A DNA stretch of 64,000 bases from NCBI GenBank assembly GCA_016719225.1, contig JADKAN010000001.1, forward strand, positions 930,001 to 994,000. The letters are read 5' to 3'. Shown here piece after piece: positions 8,836 through 16,899 of the stretch. A program made the position numbers and the translations under genes. Under the pieces are notes generated by a model, which saw only the letters and a program-made list of their open reading frames with translations, had not been told where the DNA came from and ran no database searches. This stretch comes from Flavobacteriales bacterium (GTDB lineage Bacteria; Bacteroidota; Bacteroidia; Flavobacteriales_F; PHOS-HE28). How positions within the stretch are numbered: the first letter of the stretch is position 1; each line of letters opens with the position of its first letter.

Positions 8836-10598
8836 GGCCCGACCCATCACGCATCTTCGACCTGCTGGACCGGCAATTGGCGGATTTCCCACAAGAAGTC
8901 TGCGTTGCTTCCAAAGTGGACGGCAAGTGGCATGCCTACAGCACGGCTGAAGTTATTGGCACCGCCGAAAAGTTGGCCTTGGGCCTGAAGGCATTGGGCA
9001 TCCGGCCGGGTGATAAAGTGGCCATTGCCAGCGGCAACCGCAGTGAATGGAGCATCGTGGATCAGGCCCTGCTCCGCATGGGCGCCATCAACATCCCCAT
9101 CTACCCCACCAGCAGCGTGGAGGATTATGCATACGTGCTGCATCATGCCGATGTGCGCGTGTTCTTCGTGAGCAACGCTGAACTGCATGGCAAGGCCGAA
9201 GCCGCAGCGCCGCAGGTGCCGGGAATGAAGCACATCTTCACCTTCGACCGCTTGGACGGCCTGCCGCACTGGAGCATGCTGCTGAACGAAGGCGAAGAGA
9301 AACGTGCCGAGCTGGAGCTGGAAAAAGCCACCGTGAAGGGTAGCGACCTTGCCACGATCATCTACACCAGCGGCACCACCGGCAAGCCCAAGGGTGTGAT
9401 GCTGAGCCACCACAACATCCTGAGCAACGTGATAGCGAGCGCCGAACGGCTCCCTGTGGAAGTGGGCACCCGCTGCGTGAGCTTCTTGCCGCTCTGCCAT
9501 ATTTACGAGCGGATGCTGATGTACCTGTACCAGCGAACGGGCATGGGCATCCACTTCTTGGAGAATTACGAGCACATCGGCGAGAACATCAAGGATGTCC
9601 GTCCGCATGTCTTTACAGCCGTACCAAGGCTGCTGGAGAAGATATACGACTCCATCCTGGCAAAGGGCGAAGCGCTCACCGGCATCAAACGCAAGCTTTT
9701 CTTCCTCTCCATCGAAGTAGGAGAGGAATACGACGTGCACGGCAAAAGCCTTTGGTACCGCTGGAAACTGGCGTTGATGCGCAAGCTGGTCTTCAGCAAA
9801 TGGCGCGAAGCATTGGGAGGCGAAGTGCTGTGTGTGGCCAGCGGAAGCGCGGCACTACTTCCACGCTTGGCGCGCATATTCAACGCAGCCGGCATACCCG
9901 TGATGGAAGGCTACGGCCTTACGGAAACGTCGCCTGTTGTTAGCGTGAACGATGCCCGGAACGATGGCCTCCGCTTCGGCAGCGTGGGCCGGCCCATCCG
10001 CGATGTTCAAGTGCGCATCGCCGCCGACGGGGAGATCCTGGTGAAAGGGCCCAACGTGATGATGGGCTACTACAAAGAACCCGGACTGACCTCGGAGGTG
10101 CTGGACCCGGATGGTTGGTTCCATACTGGCGACATCGGCGAATTGGACAGCGATAACTTCCTGAAGATCACTGACCGGAAGAAGGAAATGTTCAAGACGA
10201 GCGGAGGCAAATACGTGGCCCCGCAGGTGATCGAGAACAAGTTGCGCGCGTCGCGCTTCATCGAGCAGGCCATGGTGGTGGGCGAAAACCGCAAGTTCCC
10301 CGCCGTGATGGTGCTGCCGAGCTTCGCCTTCCTGAAGGATTGGTGCACGTTGAAGGACATCCCCTTCACCAGCCGTGAGGAAGTGTTGAAGGACCCGCGC
10401 GTAGTAGCCCGTATCCAACAGGAAGTGGATGAGGTGAATGTGGGCCTCGGCCATTGGGAACAAGTGAAGAAAGTCGCGCTGTTGCACGAGGACTGGACCG
10501 TGGAAGGCGGTGAGTTCACCCCCAGCATGAAGTTGCGGAGGAAGCCCATTTTGGCCAAGTATGCCTCAGCCATGGTATGGATCTACGGCGAGCAATGA
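8832..10598 (+). CDS. Long-chain fatty-acid--CoA ligase (AMP-forming)
   Basis: This 588-residue enzyme of the ANL superfamily activates fatty acids to acyl-CoA via an acyl-adenylate. The P-loop YTSGTTGKPKGVMLSHHN lies near residues 177-194. The adenine motif GYGLTETSPVVS is near 360, and the hinge/FACS region WFHTGDIGEL followed by LKITDRKKEMFKTSGGKYV near 425-465. The size and the long insert before the C-terminal domain fit the FadD15/LACS type. It overlaps the upstream secreted-protein gene by 4 bases. Confidence 0.92.
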   Translation: MRPDPSRIFDLLDRQLADFPQEVCVASKVDGKWHAYSTAEVIGTAEKLALGLKALGIRPGDKVAIASGNRSEWSIVDQALLRMGAINIPIYPTSSVEDYAYVLHHADVRVFFVSNAELHGKAEAAAPQVPGMKHIFTFDRLDGLPHWSMLLNEGEEKRAELELEKATVKGSDLATIIYTSGTTGKPKGVMLSHHNILSNVIASAERLPVEVGTRCVSFLPLCHIYERMLMYLYQRTGMGIHFLENYEHIGENIKDVRPHVFTAVPRLLEKIYDSILAKGEALTGIKRKLFFLSIEVGEEYDVHGKSLWYRWKLALMRKLVFSKWREALGGEVLCVASGSAALLPRLARIFNAAGIPVMEGYGLTETSPVVSVNDARNDGLRFGSVGRPIRDVQVRIAADGEILVKGPNVMMGYYKEPGLTSEVLDPDGWFHTGDIGELDSDNFLKITDRKKEMFKTSGGKYVAPQVIENKLRASRFIEQAMVVGENRKFPAVMVLPSFAFLKDWCTLKDIPFTSREEVLKDPRVVARIQQEVDEVNVGLGHWEQVKKVALLHEDWTVEGGEFTPSMKLRRKPILAKYASAMVWIYGEQ

Positions 10599-10624
10599 TC
10601 GGACAACCCTTGAAGCAGAACACC

Positions 10625-11023
10625 ATGATGAAGATGCGCACAGGCAGCGTACTAACGCTCCTAGCCGCTGCCCTGCTCTGGGGCTGTACCAAGGAGGCCG
10701 GCGATGGTGGTAAGGCCGAGATCACCGGCACGGTGCTCCGGCAGGACGTCAACGCCGGAGGTTCTCCTTTGGGCGCCCCCTATCCCTTCCAGGAAGCACG
10801 GGTCTACATTGTATACGGTGACCACGCGACCTATGACGACGACATCCGCACCGGTCCCGACGGCAAGTACAGTTTCCGCTGGCTTAGGAAAGGCGATTAC
10901 ACCTTGTACACCTACAGTGAATGCAATTGCCCCGGCAAAACCGAGGCCTTGTCGGCCAAGGTCACCGTTGGCGATAATAAGGACGTTGTCACCGTGCCCG
11001 TGTTCACCGCCCTCAACTACTGA
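10625..11023 (+). CDS. Lipoprotein with carboxypeptidase-regulatory/SdrD-like beta domain
   Basis: The protein has 132 residues. A lipoprotein signal ends LLWGC (about Cys20), followed by a single beta-sandwich domain: AEITGTVLRQDVN opens it and TGPDGKYSFRWLRKGDYTLY gives the typical G.Y.F..L..G.Y.L ending of carboxypeptidase-regulatory or Cna-B-like folds. It probably sits on the outer surface of a membrane. The ATG at 10625 is chosen over the frame start at 10577, which lies inside the preceding gene. Its stop overlaps the apparent start of the DUF2490-like gene. Confidence 0.65.
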   Translation: MMKMRTGSVLTLLAAALLWGCTKEAGDGGKAEITGTVLRQDVNAGGSPLGAPYPFQEARVYIVYGDHATYDDDIRTGPDGKYSFRWLRKGDYTLYTYSECNCPGKTEALSAKVTVGDNKDVVTVPVFTALNY

Positions 11024-11739
11024 GCTTCAGTAAACATATCGCGTGGTTCACGGCTCTGTTGTTGGGCATCACTGTGCATGCCCAAGAGGGCAACACGCTG
11101 CGACCCACCACGCACGGCGCTTTGTGGCTCAGTGCAGGCACCGAGCTGAAGCCGTTCAAGAAACGGGACGGGGCTATTACCGAACGGGCCTTCAACAAGA
11201 ATTTCAGCCTCACCGGCGAGTTGGGTTGGCGCGCTGCACTGGATCCATTTGTCACCAAGCAGGCCTACGTCTCCGCTTCTGCGCGCTACCGCGTTTCCGA
11301 TCTCTGGCGTGTGGGTACCGAGTACCGCTGGAGCTTTCGCGATCCCACGCGCACCAACACCGGCCGCCTCGACCTGCAGTCCTGGTTACGTTGGAAGACC
11401 GGCCGCATCCGCTTGGATCATCGGTTCCAGTATGAGCACGACTTCATTGCAATTACCAAAGTGCGGAGCACCCTGCGCAACCGGTTGGGCGTGGAATACA
11501 ACATCCCCAAGTGGAAGCTCGATCCGCATGCCAGCGCAGAGCTTTTCACAGGATTGCACTACACCGGGAACCGGAACATCGGTATCCGTTATGAGCTGGG
11601 CACGGAACTTGTGCTGGACAAAAGCAAGGACCGTGTGGTCGGCTTGGCTATGCGTTATGATACCGAATTGAATTCGGTCCGTCCACAGAACACGTGGATC
11701 TTGGTGATCTCCTTTGAACAAGACTTCAAGAAAAAGTGA
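11020..11739 (+). CDS. DUF2490-like outer-membrane beta-barrel protein, non-ATG start
   Basis: The protein has about 239 residues: a signal peptide, then amphipathic beta strands ending FEQDFKKK, as in DUF2490 barrels. Strands such as GELGWRAAL, YVSASARYRV and GTEYRWSF alternate polar and hydrophobic residues. No ATG precedes the mature part. In-frame translation back to CTG 11020 gives a convincing signal peptide (SFSKHIAWFTALLLGITVHA), and that codon overlaps the upstream stop as CTGA, so it is taken as the start. TTG at 11059 is the alternative and would lose most of the signal. The gene overlaps the SCO1-like gene by 4 bases. Confidence 0.6.
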   Translation: MSFSKHIAWFTALLLGITVHAQEGNTLRPTTHGALWLSAGTELKPFKKRDGAITERAFNKNFSLTGELGWRAALDPFVTKQAYVSASARYRVSDLWRVGTEYRWSFRDPTRTNTGRLDLQSWLRWKTGRIRLDHRFQYEHDFIAITKVRSTLRNRLGVEYNIPKWKLDPHASAELFTGLHYTGNRNIGIRYELGTELVLDKSKDRVVGLAMRYDTELNSVRPQNTWILVISFEQDFKKK

Positions 11740-12404
11740 AAAACTCACCGCTCCTCTCCCGCTTCGCCGCTTTCGGTCTGCTCTTCGCGGTGGCCGTGTG
11801 CATAGGCTGGTATATGCTGAAGCCTTCCACAGAGCTGCCCATCTATTCGCCAACCCAGCTCGACCCGCGATTAGTGGGTGATGCTGCAGCGGCGGAAAAG
11901 GGCGAACACCGCATCAAGCCGTTCAATTTGATCGATCAGGACAGCGACAGCGTGACGCTCGCCGATGTGAAGGGCAAGGTGGTCCTGGCCGATTTCTTCT
12001 TCACCACCTGCGGCAGCATCTGCCCCAAGATGAGCAGCCAGTTGGTCCGCGTGCAGGAAGCCTTCAAGGACGACGACCGCGTGCTGCTCCTCTCCCATTC
12101 CGTGACGCCAGGCACCGACTCGGTCCCCGTGCTGAAAGCATACGCAGAGAAGTACGGCGTGGACCACAAGCGCTGGCGACTCCTGACCGGGGACCGCGTG
12201 CAGATCTACGACCTGGCCCGCAACAGCTACTTCGCCGCAGTTGACCAAGGTGATGGTGGCCCTGATGATTTTGTGCATACCGAGAACTTCGTGCTGGTGG
12301 ACCCGTTGGGCCGGATCCGCGGTTTCTATGATGGCACCAAAGCCGACGAAGTGGACAAGGCCATGGACGACATGCGGCAGTTGCTGGACGAGATGAAGTC
12401 GTGA
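11736..12404 (+). CDS. SCO1/SenC-family copper chaperone
   Basis: This 222-residue protein has an N-terminal membrane anchor (residues 9-27) and a thioredoxin-fold domain. It carries the SCO copper-binding set: CGSIC (Cys92, Cys96) and a downstream His in FVHTENF (His181). SCO proteins deliver copper to, or reduce, the CuA site of cytochrome c oxidase on the outer face of the inner membrane. The start is a GTG at 11736 inside GTGA, overlapping the previous stop. No oxidase subunits lie nearby. Confidence 0.88.
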   Translation: MKNSPLLSRFAAFGLLFAVAVCIGWYMLKPSTELPIYSPTQLDPRLVGDAAAAEKGEHRIKPFNLIDQDSDSVTLADVKGKVVLADFFFTTCGSICPKMSSQLVRVQEAFKDDDRVLLLSHSVTPGTDSVPVLKAYAEKYGVDHKRWRLLTGDRVQIYDLARNSYFAAVDQGDGGPDDFVHTENFVLVDPLGRIRGFYDGTKADEVDKAMDDMRQLLDEMKS

Positions 12405-12424
12405 GTCCTTGCGTTTGTGAGTCT

Positions 12425-12677
12425 GGGAGTCGTGAGTCTTTGGGTCGCCAGTCCAACTCTCGATACATCCGTCGTCATCGCGAGCCCGCATTTGGGGCGA
12501 AGCGATCTCAGGCCACAGCGCGCGATTCCTGTGTTCCGCTCCGAGCTCGAACGCCTCATGGAACCTTCGATAGTCATGAGCGCGATAGTACTGACGCACA
12601 TCTGGTACGAGATCGCTTCGCAGAGCCTCGCGATGACGGGGCAGTCAGTGCTCAAGAAGCACAGACTCACGACTCCC
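12425..12677. repeat. Nested intergenic inverted repeats
   Basis: An outer perfect 15-bp pair (GGGAGTCGTGAGTCT at 12425-12439 and its complement at 12663-12677) encloses an inner pair. The inner pair is CGTCATCGCGAG...GCGAAGCGATCTC (12473-12509) against GAGATCGCTTCGC...CTCGCGATGACG (12609-12638). The inner element resembles the CGTCATTGCGAG type of mobile palindromic repeat seen in many bacteria. The transcript could fold into a long hairpin. The right outer arm overlaps the last codons of the DUF488 gene. No gene is seen between 12405 and 12666. Confidence 0.7.
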
Positions 12678-13236
12678 GGCTCTTCTTCTCCTTCGCAAAA
12701 GGCAGCTCCGCTTCCTCCGGCCCATACACCAGCTTGCCCTTCTGCAACCGTGCCGGTGCCGTGTAAGGGTGCTCCTCCTCCTTCCCCAGGCCCATGATGT
12801 GCTCCACCTTCCAGCCGTCCGCCTTCAGCCGGTCCGAGATCATGGAGCGATGGCAGCGCCACCACAGCACTTCGCTGCACATGATGCACACGCGTTGCTG
12901 CTGCGCCAATTCCTTCAATTCTTCCAAGCCCGCCTCGAATGTCGGGTCGTTCATCATATAGTCCGCATAGCCGCGGAAAGCGGGATGGTGCCACACGGTG
13001 TTCACCGAATCCTTCTCCACCTTCCTTCGCCCGCCCAACGAGCGGATATGCACATAGCCGATGCCCGCCGTTCCCAGTTCCGCCGGCAGCACTTCCTTAT
13101 TGAACCAAGGCATCTTCCGCGAACCGGGATAGCTCCGCACATCCACCAGCAGTTCGATCTTGAACGCTTTCAACCATGAAAGGAATTCCTCCAACGGATG
13201 CGTGGAGTGACCGATGGTCCAGATTTCGTTGGCCAT
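12667..13236 (-). CDS. DUF488-family protein
   Basis: The protein has 189 residues with the family signatures TIGHS (7-11), VDVRSYPGSR (31-40) and a Cys-rich motif VCIMCSEV...RCHR (Cys117, Cys120, Cys128-His129-Arg130). The conserved Cys/His/Arg set looks like a catalytic or ligand site, but the biochemical role of DUF488 is not established. The tail after residue 170 is lysine- and glutamate-rich and ends within an inverted repeat. Confidence 0.85.
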   Translation of the reverse strand: MANEIWTIGHSTHPLEEFLSWLKAFKIELLVDVRSYPGSRKMPWFNKEVLPAELGTAGIGYVHIRSLGGRRKVEKDSVNTVWHHPAFRGYADYMMNDPTFEAGLEELKELAQQQRVCIMCSEVLWWRCHRSMISDRLKADGWKVEHIMGLGKEEEHPYTAPARLQKGKLVYGPEEAELPFAKEKKSRES

Positions 13237-13263
13237 GAGGTAAAGGTCGTCAGTGTGGGTTCA

Positions 13264-13340
13264 ACACAGAGACACGGAGGGCACGGAGAATGTTCTTGGA
13301 TCAGTTAGGAGAAAGGACGTGGAGGCGCAGAGGCGCAAAG
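13264..13340. repeat. Short-period intergenic repeat
   Basis: ACACAGAGACACGGAGGGCACGGAGA (in two pieces, 13264-13289) and GAGGCGCAGAGGCGCAAAG (13322-13340) consist of degenerate GA/CA-rich words with a period of roughly 9 bases. The same style of sequence occurs near 52.74, 52.88 and 53.91 kb. Confidence 0.5.
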
Positions 13341-13371
13341 CAATTGCAACAGTCCGCAGGTACATTCTTGG

Positions 13372-13441
13372 GTTGTCCGTTATCCGTTGTCCGGCTGCAA
13401 TGGATCGCTCACGGCGGTCGCGGCAACGGATAACCGACAAC
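13372..13441. repeat. Imperfect inverted repeat upstream of the ABC-F gene
   Basis: Arms of 18 bases, GTTGTCCGTTATCCGTTG (13372-13389) and CAACGGATAACCGACAAC (13424-13441), pair with one mismatch around a 34-base loop. The element ends 12 bases before the -7 box of the ABC-F gene, so it is either a palindromic insertion or an operator-like site. Confidence 0.55.
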
Positions 13442-13453
13442 TCCTGTCCCCCG

Positions 13454-13461
13454 TACCTTTG
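13454..13461 (+). promoter_or_regulatory. Bacteroidota -7 box for the ABC-F gene
   Basis: TACCTTTG matches TAnnTTTG exactly, 24 bases before the ATG at 13486. No clear TTG is seen at -33. Confidence 0.55.
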
Positions 13462-13485
13462 CGCCCCGCAAATCGGGCCTTCCAA

Positions 13486-15351
13486 ATGAATTGCCTTTCC
13501 GTAGAGCGCATCAGTAAGCGCTATGGCCCACGCCAACTTTTTGAGAACATCTCCTTCGGACTTGAAAAAGGCCAGAAGACCGCCATCGTCGCCCGCAACG
13601 GCACCGGCAAGAGCACACTGCTGAAATGCATCGCCGGGCTGGAGACGCCGGACTCGGGCATCATCAGCTTCAACAAGGGCCTCCGCATCGGCTACCTGGA
13701 CCAGAACGTGGAGATGACCGCCACCCACAGCCTGGTGGACGAGATGCTGGACCGCGACGACCCCGTCACCAACGCCATCCGCAACTACGAGCACGCCGTG
13801 GCGCAGAACCTCGACGGCGACGCTCTCCACAGCGCCATCGAGAAGATGACCGAGCTGAACGCTTGGGACCACGAGGCCCGCGTGAAGCGCCTCCTCTTCC
13901 AGTTCGGCCTGCGCGACCTCGAGCAGCCCGTGAACACCCTCAGCGGCGGACAGCAGAAGCGCCTCGGCATGGCCAAGGTGCTCATCGACATGCCCGATGT
14001 GCTCATCATGGACGAGCCCACCAACCACCTTGATCTCCACATGATCGAGCAGTTGGAGCAGGAGCTCTCCGCGCCCAACGTCACTCTGCTGCTGGTGACG
14101 CACGACCGCTATTTCCTGGACAACGTCTGCGACGAGATCATCGAGATGGAGTTCGGCGAATTCACCCGCTTCAAGGGCAACTACAGCTACTACGTGGAGA
14201 AGAAGGCCGAGCTGGACGAGGTGCGCAACGCCACCCAGCACCACCTGAAAGGCTTCATGCGCAGCGAGCTGGAATGGGTGCGCAAAATGCCCCGTGCACG
14301 CGGCACCAAGAGCAAGAGCCGCCTACAGGCCTTCGACACGCTGAAGGACCTCGCCACCCGCAACTTCGACCACGGCCAAGTGAGCATCGACATCCAGAGC
14401 TCACGCCTCGGCGGCAAGGTGATCGAGGCCCGCAACCTCACCAAGAGCTTCGGCGACAAAAAGATCGTGGAGCACTTCAACTACAGCCTCAAGGCCGGCG
14501 ACCGCATCGGCATCGTAGGGCCCAACGGCATCGGCAAGAGCACGTTCATCGACCTGCTCACCAAGCGGTCCGAGCCGGACGCTGGCAAGGTCACCATCGG
14601 CGATACCGTGGTGCTCAGCATCTTCGGCCAGCAGGGCCTCCAGCTGAAGGAGGACCAGCGCATCCTCGATGTGGTGCGCGACATCGCCGAGCTGATCCCC
14701 TTGAGCAAAGGCAAGTCCCTCACCGCCTCCCAGCTGCTGGAGCGCTTCCTCTTCGACAAGGAGAAGCAGTACCAGTACGTCAGCACCCTCAGCGGCGGTG
14801 AAAAGCGCCGCCTGCACCTCTGCACCGTGCTGATGAAGAACCCCAACGTGCTCGTGCTCGACGAGCCGACGAACGACCTGGACATCCCCACCCTCAACGC
14901 GTTGGAGGATTTCCTCACCGACCTCAACATCTGCCTGCTCATCGTAAGCCACGACCGCTTTTTCATGGACAAGCTCTGCACTAAACTGCTGGTGTTCGAG
15001 GGCAACGGCGTGATCAAGGAATGGGTCTACAGCTACACCGAACTGCGCGACTACCAGAAGGAGCAAGCCTCCCGCCCCAAGAAAGTGGAAGCTTCGGTAG
15101 TGGCGGCCCCCGCTCCTAAGAAACCCGTCGGCAAGATGACCTTCGCGGAGCAGAACGAGCTGAAGAAGATCGACAAGGAACTCCCCACGCTGGAGAAGAA
15201 GAAGGAGGAACTTGCCGCGGAAATGGTGGCGAGATCCGCTGACCACCATGCCATCATGCAACTGTCCCTCGACCTAGAGACAGTGACCTCGCAGTTGGAG
15301 GCGTTGGGCGAACGGTGGTTGGTGCTGATGGAGAAGGTGGAGGGGCAATAG
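13486..15351 (+). CDS. ABC-F family ATPase (Uup/EttA-like)
   Basis: The 621-residue protein has two ABC cassettes and no membrane domain, the hallmark of ABC-F ribosome-acting ATPases. Walker A motifs are ARNGTGKST (36-44) and GPNGIGKST (345-353), signatures LSGGQQKR (152-159) and LSGGEKRR (435-442), and Walker B motifs LIMDEPTN (173-180) and LVLDEPTN (456-463). An inter-domain linker (about 235-300) is charged and helical. The C-terminal 60 residues form a coiled coil as in Uup. Such proteins act on translating ribosomes or in antibiotic protection; the exact subtype is uncertain. The start at 13486 lies just after the promoter, and the frame upstream is repeat sequence. Confidence 0.9.
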   Translation: MNCLSVERISKRYGPRQLFENISFGLEKGQKTAIVARNGTGKSTLLKCIAGLETPDSGIISFNKGLRIGYLDQNVEMTATHSLVDEMLDRDDPVTNAIRNYEHAVAQNLDGDALHSAIEKMTELNAWDHEARVKRLLFQFGLRDLEQPVNTLSGGQQKRLGMAKVLIDMPDVLIMDEPTNHLDLHMIEQLEQELSAPNVTLLLVTHDRYFLDNVCDEIIEMEFGEFTRFKGNYSYYVEKKAELDEVRNATQHHLKGFMRSELEWVRKMPRARGTKSKSRLQAFDTLKDLATRNFDHGQVSIDIQSSRLGGKVIEARNLTKSFGDKKIVEHFNYSLKAGDRIGIVGPNGIGKSTFIDLLTKRSEPDAGKVTIGDTVVLSIFGQQGLQLKEDQRILDVVRDIAELIPLSKGKSLTASQLLERFLFDKEKQYQYVSTLSGGEKRRLHLCTVLMKNPNVLVLDEPTNDLDIPTLNALEDFLTDLNICLLIVSHDRFFMDKLCTKLLVFEGNGVIKEWVYSYTELRDYQKEQASRPKKVEASVVAAPAPKKPVGKMTFAEQNELKKIDKELPTLEKKKEELAAEMVARSADHHAIMQLSLDLETVTSQLEALGERWLVLMEKVEGQ

Positions 15352-15792
15352 TGCTGGTCGGTCTCAGGGATATTTTGACTTTTGGTCCCACAGTGTACTC
15401 AGGTCCCCGTGCATTCCGGCATTGGGCCCTGGTTGAAGGCGCATTCGGCCCTTCAGTAAATTCAGGTATTCAGCCACTTGTTATTAAAGGCGCATCCGGT
15501 TTCCAGGCATCTTGGTGCGTTCAGGGTTTCGGCCTCTTGACTTTCAAAGCGCATTCAGGCAAAGGCACGGGACACCTGCCATCTGGAACGCACACCCCAA
15601 GGCGGCAGTCTCGCGCCAGAGTGTGTTTCATCCGCTGTGGTTTACCAGTGGTCGTTTAAGGTCAACCATGTTACCGCCGACATTCAGCTCGGGTCATGTT
15701 GCAGTCATGAACCGCCCAGCTAGGTCAATACCGTGACGGGGCCGCAAAGGTTATGTCGAGCCTCTTGGCACTCTCCCTGTGTACGGGAACGC
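15352..15792. other. 441-base non-coding stretch with a degenerate repeated word
   Basis: No gene is supported. A degenerate word of the form G(C/T)GCATTCNGG recurs at about 15409, 15440, 15490, 15516 and 15550 at irregular spacing. Base usage differs from the neighbouring genes, with more T-rich runs. It may be a decayed sequence or an unrecognised repeat array; no hairpin with a T-tract was found. Confidence 0.4.
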
Positions 15793-16899
15793 TCACTTCA
15801 GCTTGTTCGCCTCTTCCGCATTGAACTCCTCGCCGGGATCCTCCAAAGGCCGGGAATTCGTGTAGACACGCCAACGTGCCAGAACAGCCTCCATATCGGC
15901 TGGCAAAGGGCTCTCGAACTTGATGCGTTTGCCGGTGAGCGGATGGTCGATCTCCAGCAATGCCGCATGCAGAGCTTGTCGCGGAAGCAGCGTGAAGCAG
16001 TTCTCAACGAACTGCTTGTACTTGGTGAAGACCGTGCCCTTGATAACGCGGTCGCCACCATACGGTGCATCGTTGAAAAGCGGATGTCCGATGTGCTTCA
16101 TGTGCGCACGGATCTGGTGCGTGCGGCCCGTCTCCAGCTTGCATTCCACAAGTGTGACGTAGGTGAAGCGCTCGATCACCTTCCAATGGGTCACGGCGGT
16201 CTTCCCTTGCTCCGGATCCACCGGTACGGACATCACGGTGCGGTCCTTGGGTGAACGGTCGAGGTTTCCTTCGATAGTGCCCTCTTCTTCTTCGAAATCG
16301 CCCCAGACCAGCGCACGGTAGCGGCGGTCGTTGGTGCGATCGAAGAACTGACGGGCCAAGTGTGTCAGCGCTTCGTCGGTCTTCCCGATCACCATCACGC
16401 CGCTGGTGTCCTTGTCCAAGCGGTGAACCAAGCCGGGCCGGGGCACGGGCTGGTTGGGAGAAGAAGGCAGTTTGCCGAAATGGTAGAGCAGCCCGTTCAC
16501 CAGCGTACCGGTCCAATTGCCATGGCCGGGATGCACCACAAGACCGGGCTGCTTGTTGATCAGCAGGATCTGATCATCCTCATAGATCACCTCGATGGGG
16601 ATGTCCTCTGGCGCGAGTTCCACCTCGCGAACGGGATTAGGCAGCACGAGTGTCACCACGTCATTGGGCTTCACTTTATGGCTCGGCTTTTCGGACTTCC
16701 CGTTCACCAAAACGTTGCCGTTGCGTGCAGCGGCCGCGATACGCGAGCGGGATGCACCGGCCATATGGTCGAACAGGAATTTGTCCAATCGCATCAGCCC
16801 TTGGCCGGGGTCGGCCACGATGCGGTGGTGTTCGTATAGCTCTTGGTCCTCGCTGGCTTCAACGGGTTCGTTTTCGGGCATCCCCACGTCTGCTTTCAT
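15793..16899 (-). CDS. RluA-family RNA pseudouridine synthase
   Basis: This 368-residue protein has an S4 RNA-binding domain (RLDKFLFDHMAGASRSRI, about 37-54, continuing to NGNVLVNG) followed by a RluA catalytic domain. The motif HRLDKDTSG (159-167) contains the catalytic Asp162. The motif LETGRTHQIRAHMKHIGHP lies further on. It isomerises specific uridines in rRNA (RluC/RluD type). The start ATG at 16899 overlaps the T9SS gene stop as TGATG, which decides against the longer frame to 17082. Confidence 0.93.
   Translation of the reverse strand: MKADVGMPENEPVEASEDQELYEHHRIVADPGQGLMRLDKFLFDHMAGASRSRIAAAARNGNVLVNGKSEKPSHKVKPNDVVTLVLPNPVREVELAPEDIPIEVIYEDDQILLINKQPGLVVHPGHGNWTGTLVNGLLYHFGKLPSSPNQPVPRPGLVHRLDKDTSGVMVIGKTDEALTHLARQFFDRTNDRRYRALVWGDFEEEEGTIEGNLDRSPKDRTVMSVPVDPEQGKTAVTHWKVIERFTYVTLVECKLETGRTHQIRAHMKHIGHPLFNDAPYGGDRVIKGTVFTKYKQFVENCFTLLPRQALHAALLEIDHPLTGKRIKFESPLPADMEAVLARWRVYTNSRPLEDPGEEFNAEEANKLK

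Noticed and set aside
12425..13441. CRISPR-like array
   Set aside because: Repeats are inverted and degenerate, without regular spacers or cas genes.
13261..14244. Long minus-strand frame opposite the ABC-F gene
   Set aside because: Val/His/Leu-rich translation typical of antisense to a GC-rich gene; ABC motifs on the other strand are unambiguous.
15315..15659. Possible gene after the ABC-F ATPase
   Set aside because: The frame overlaps the ABC-F end and has no recognisable domain; composition is unlike coding sequence nearby.
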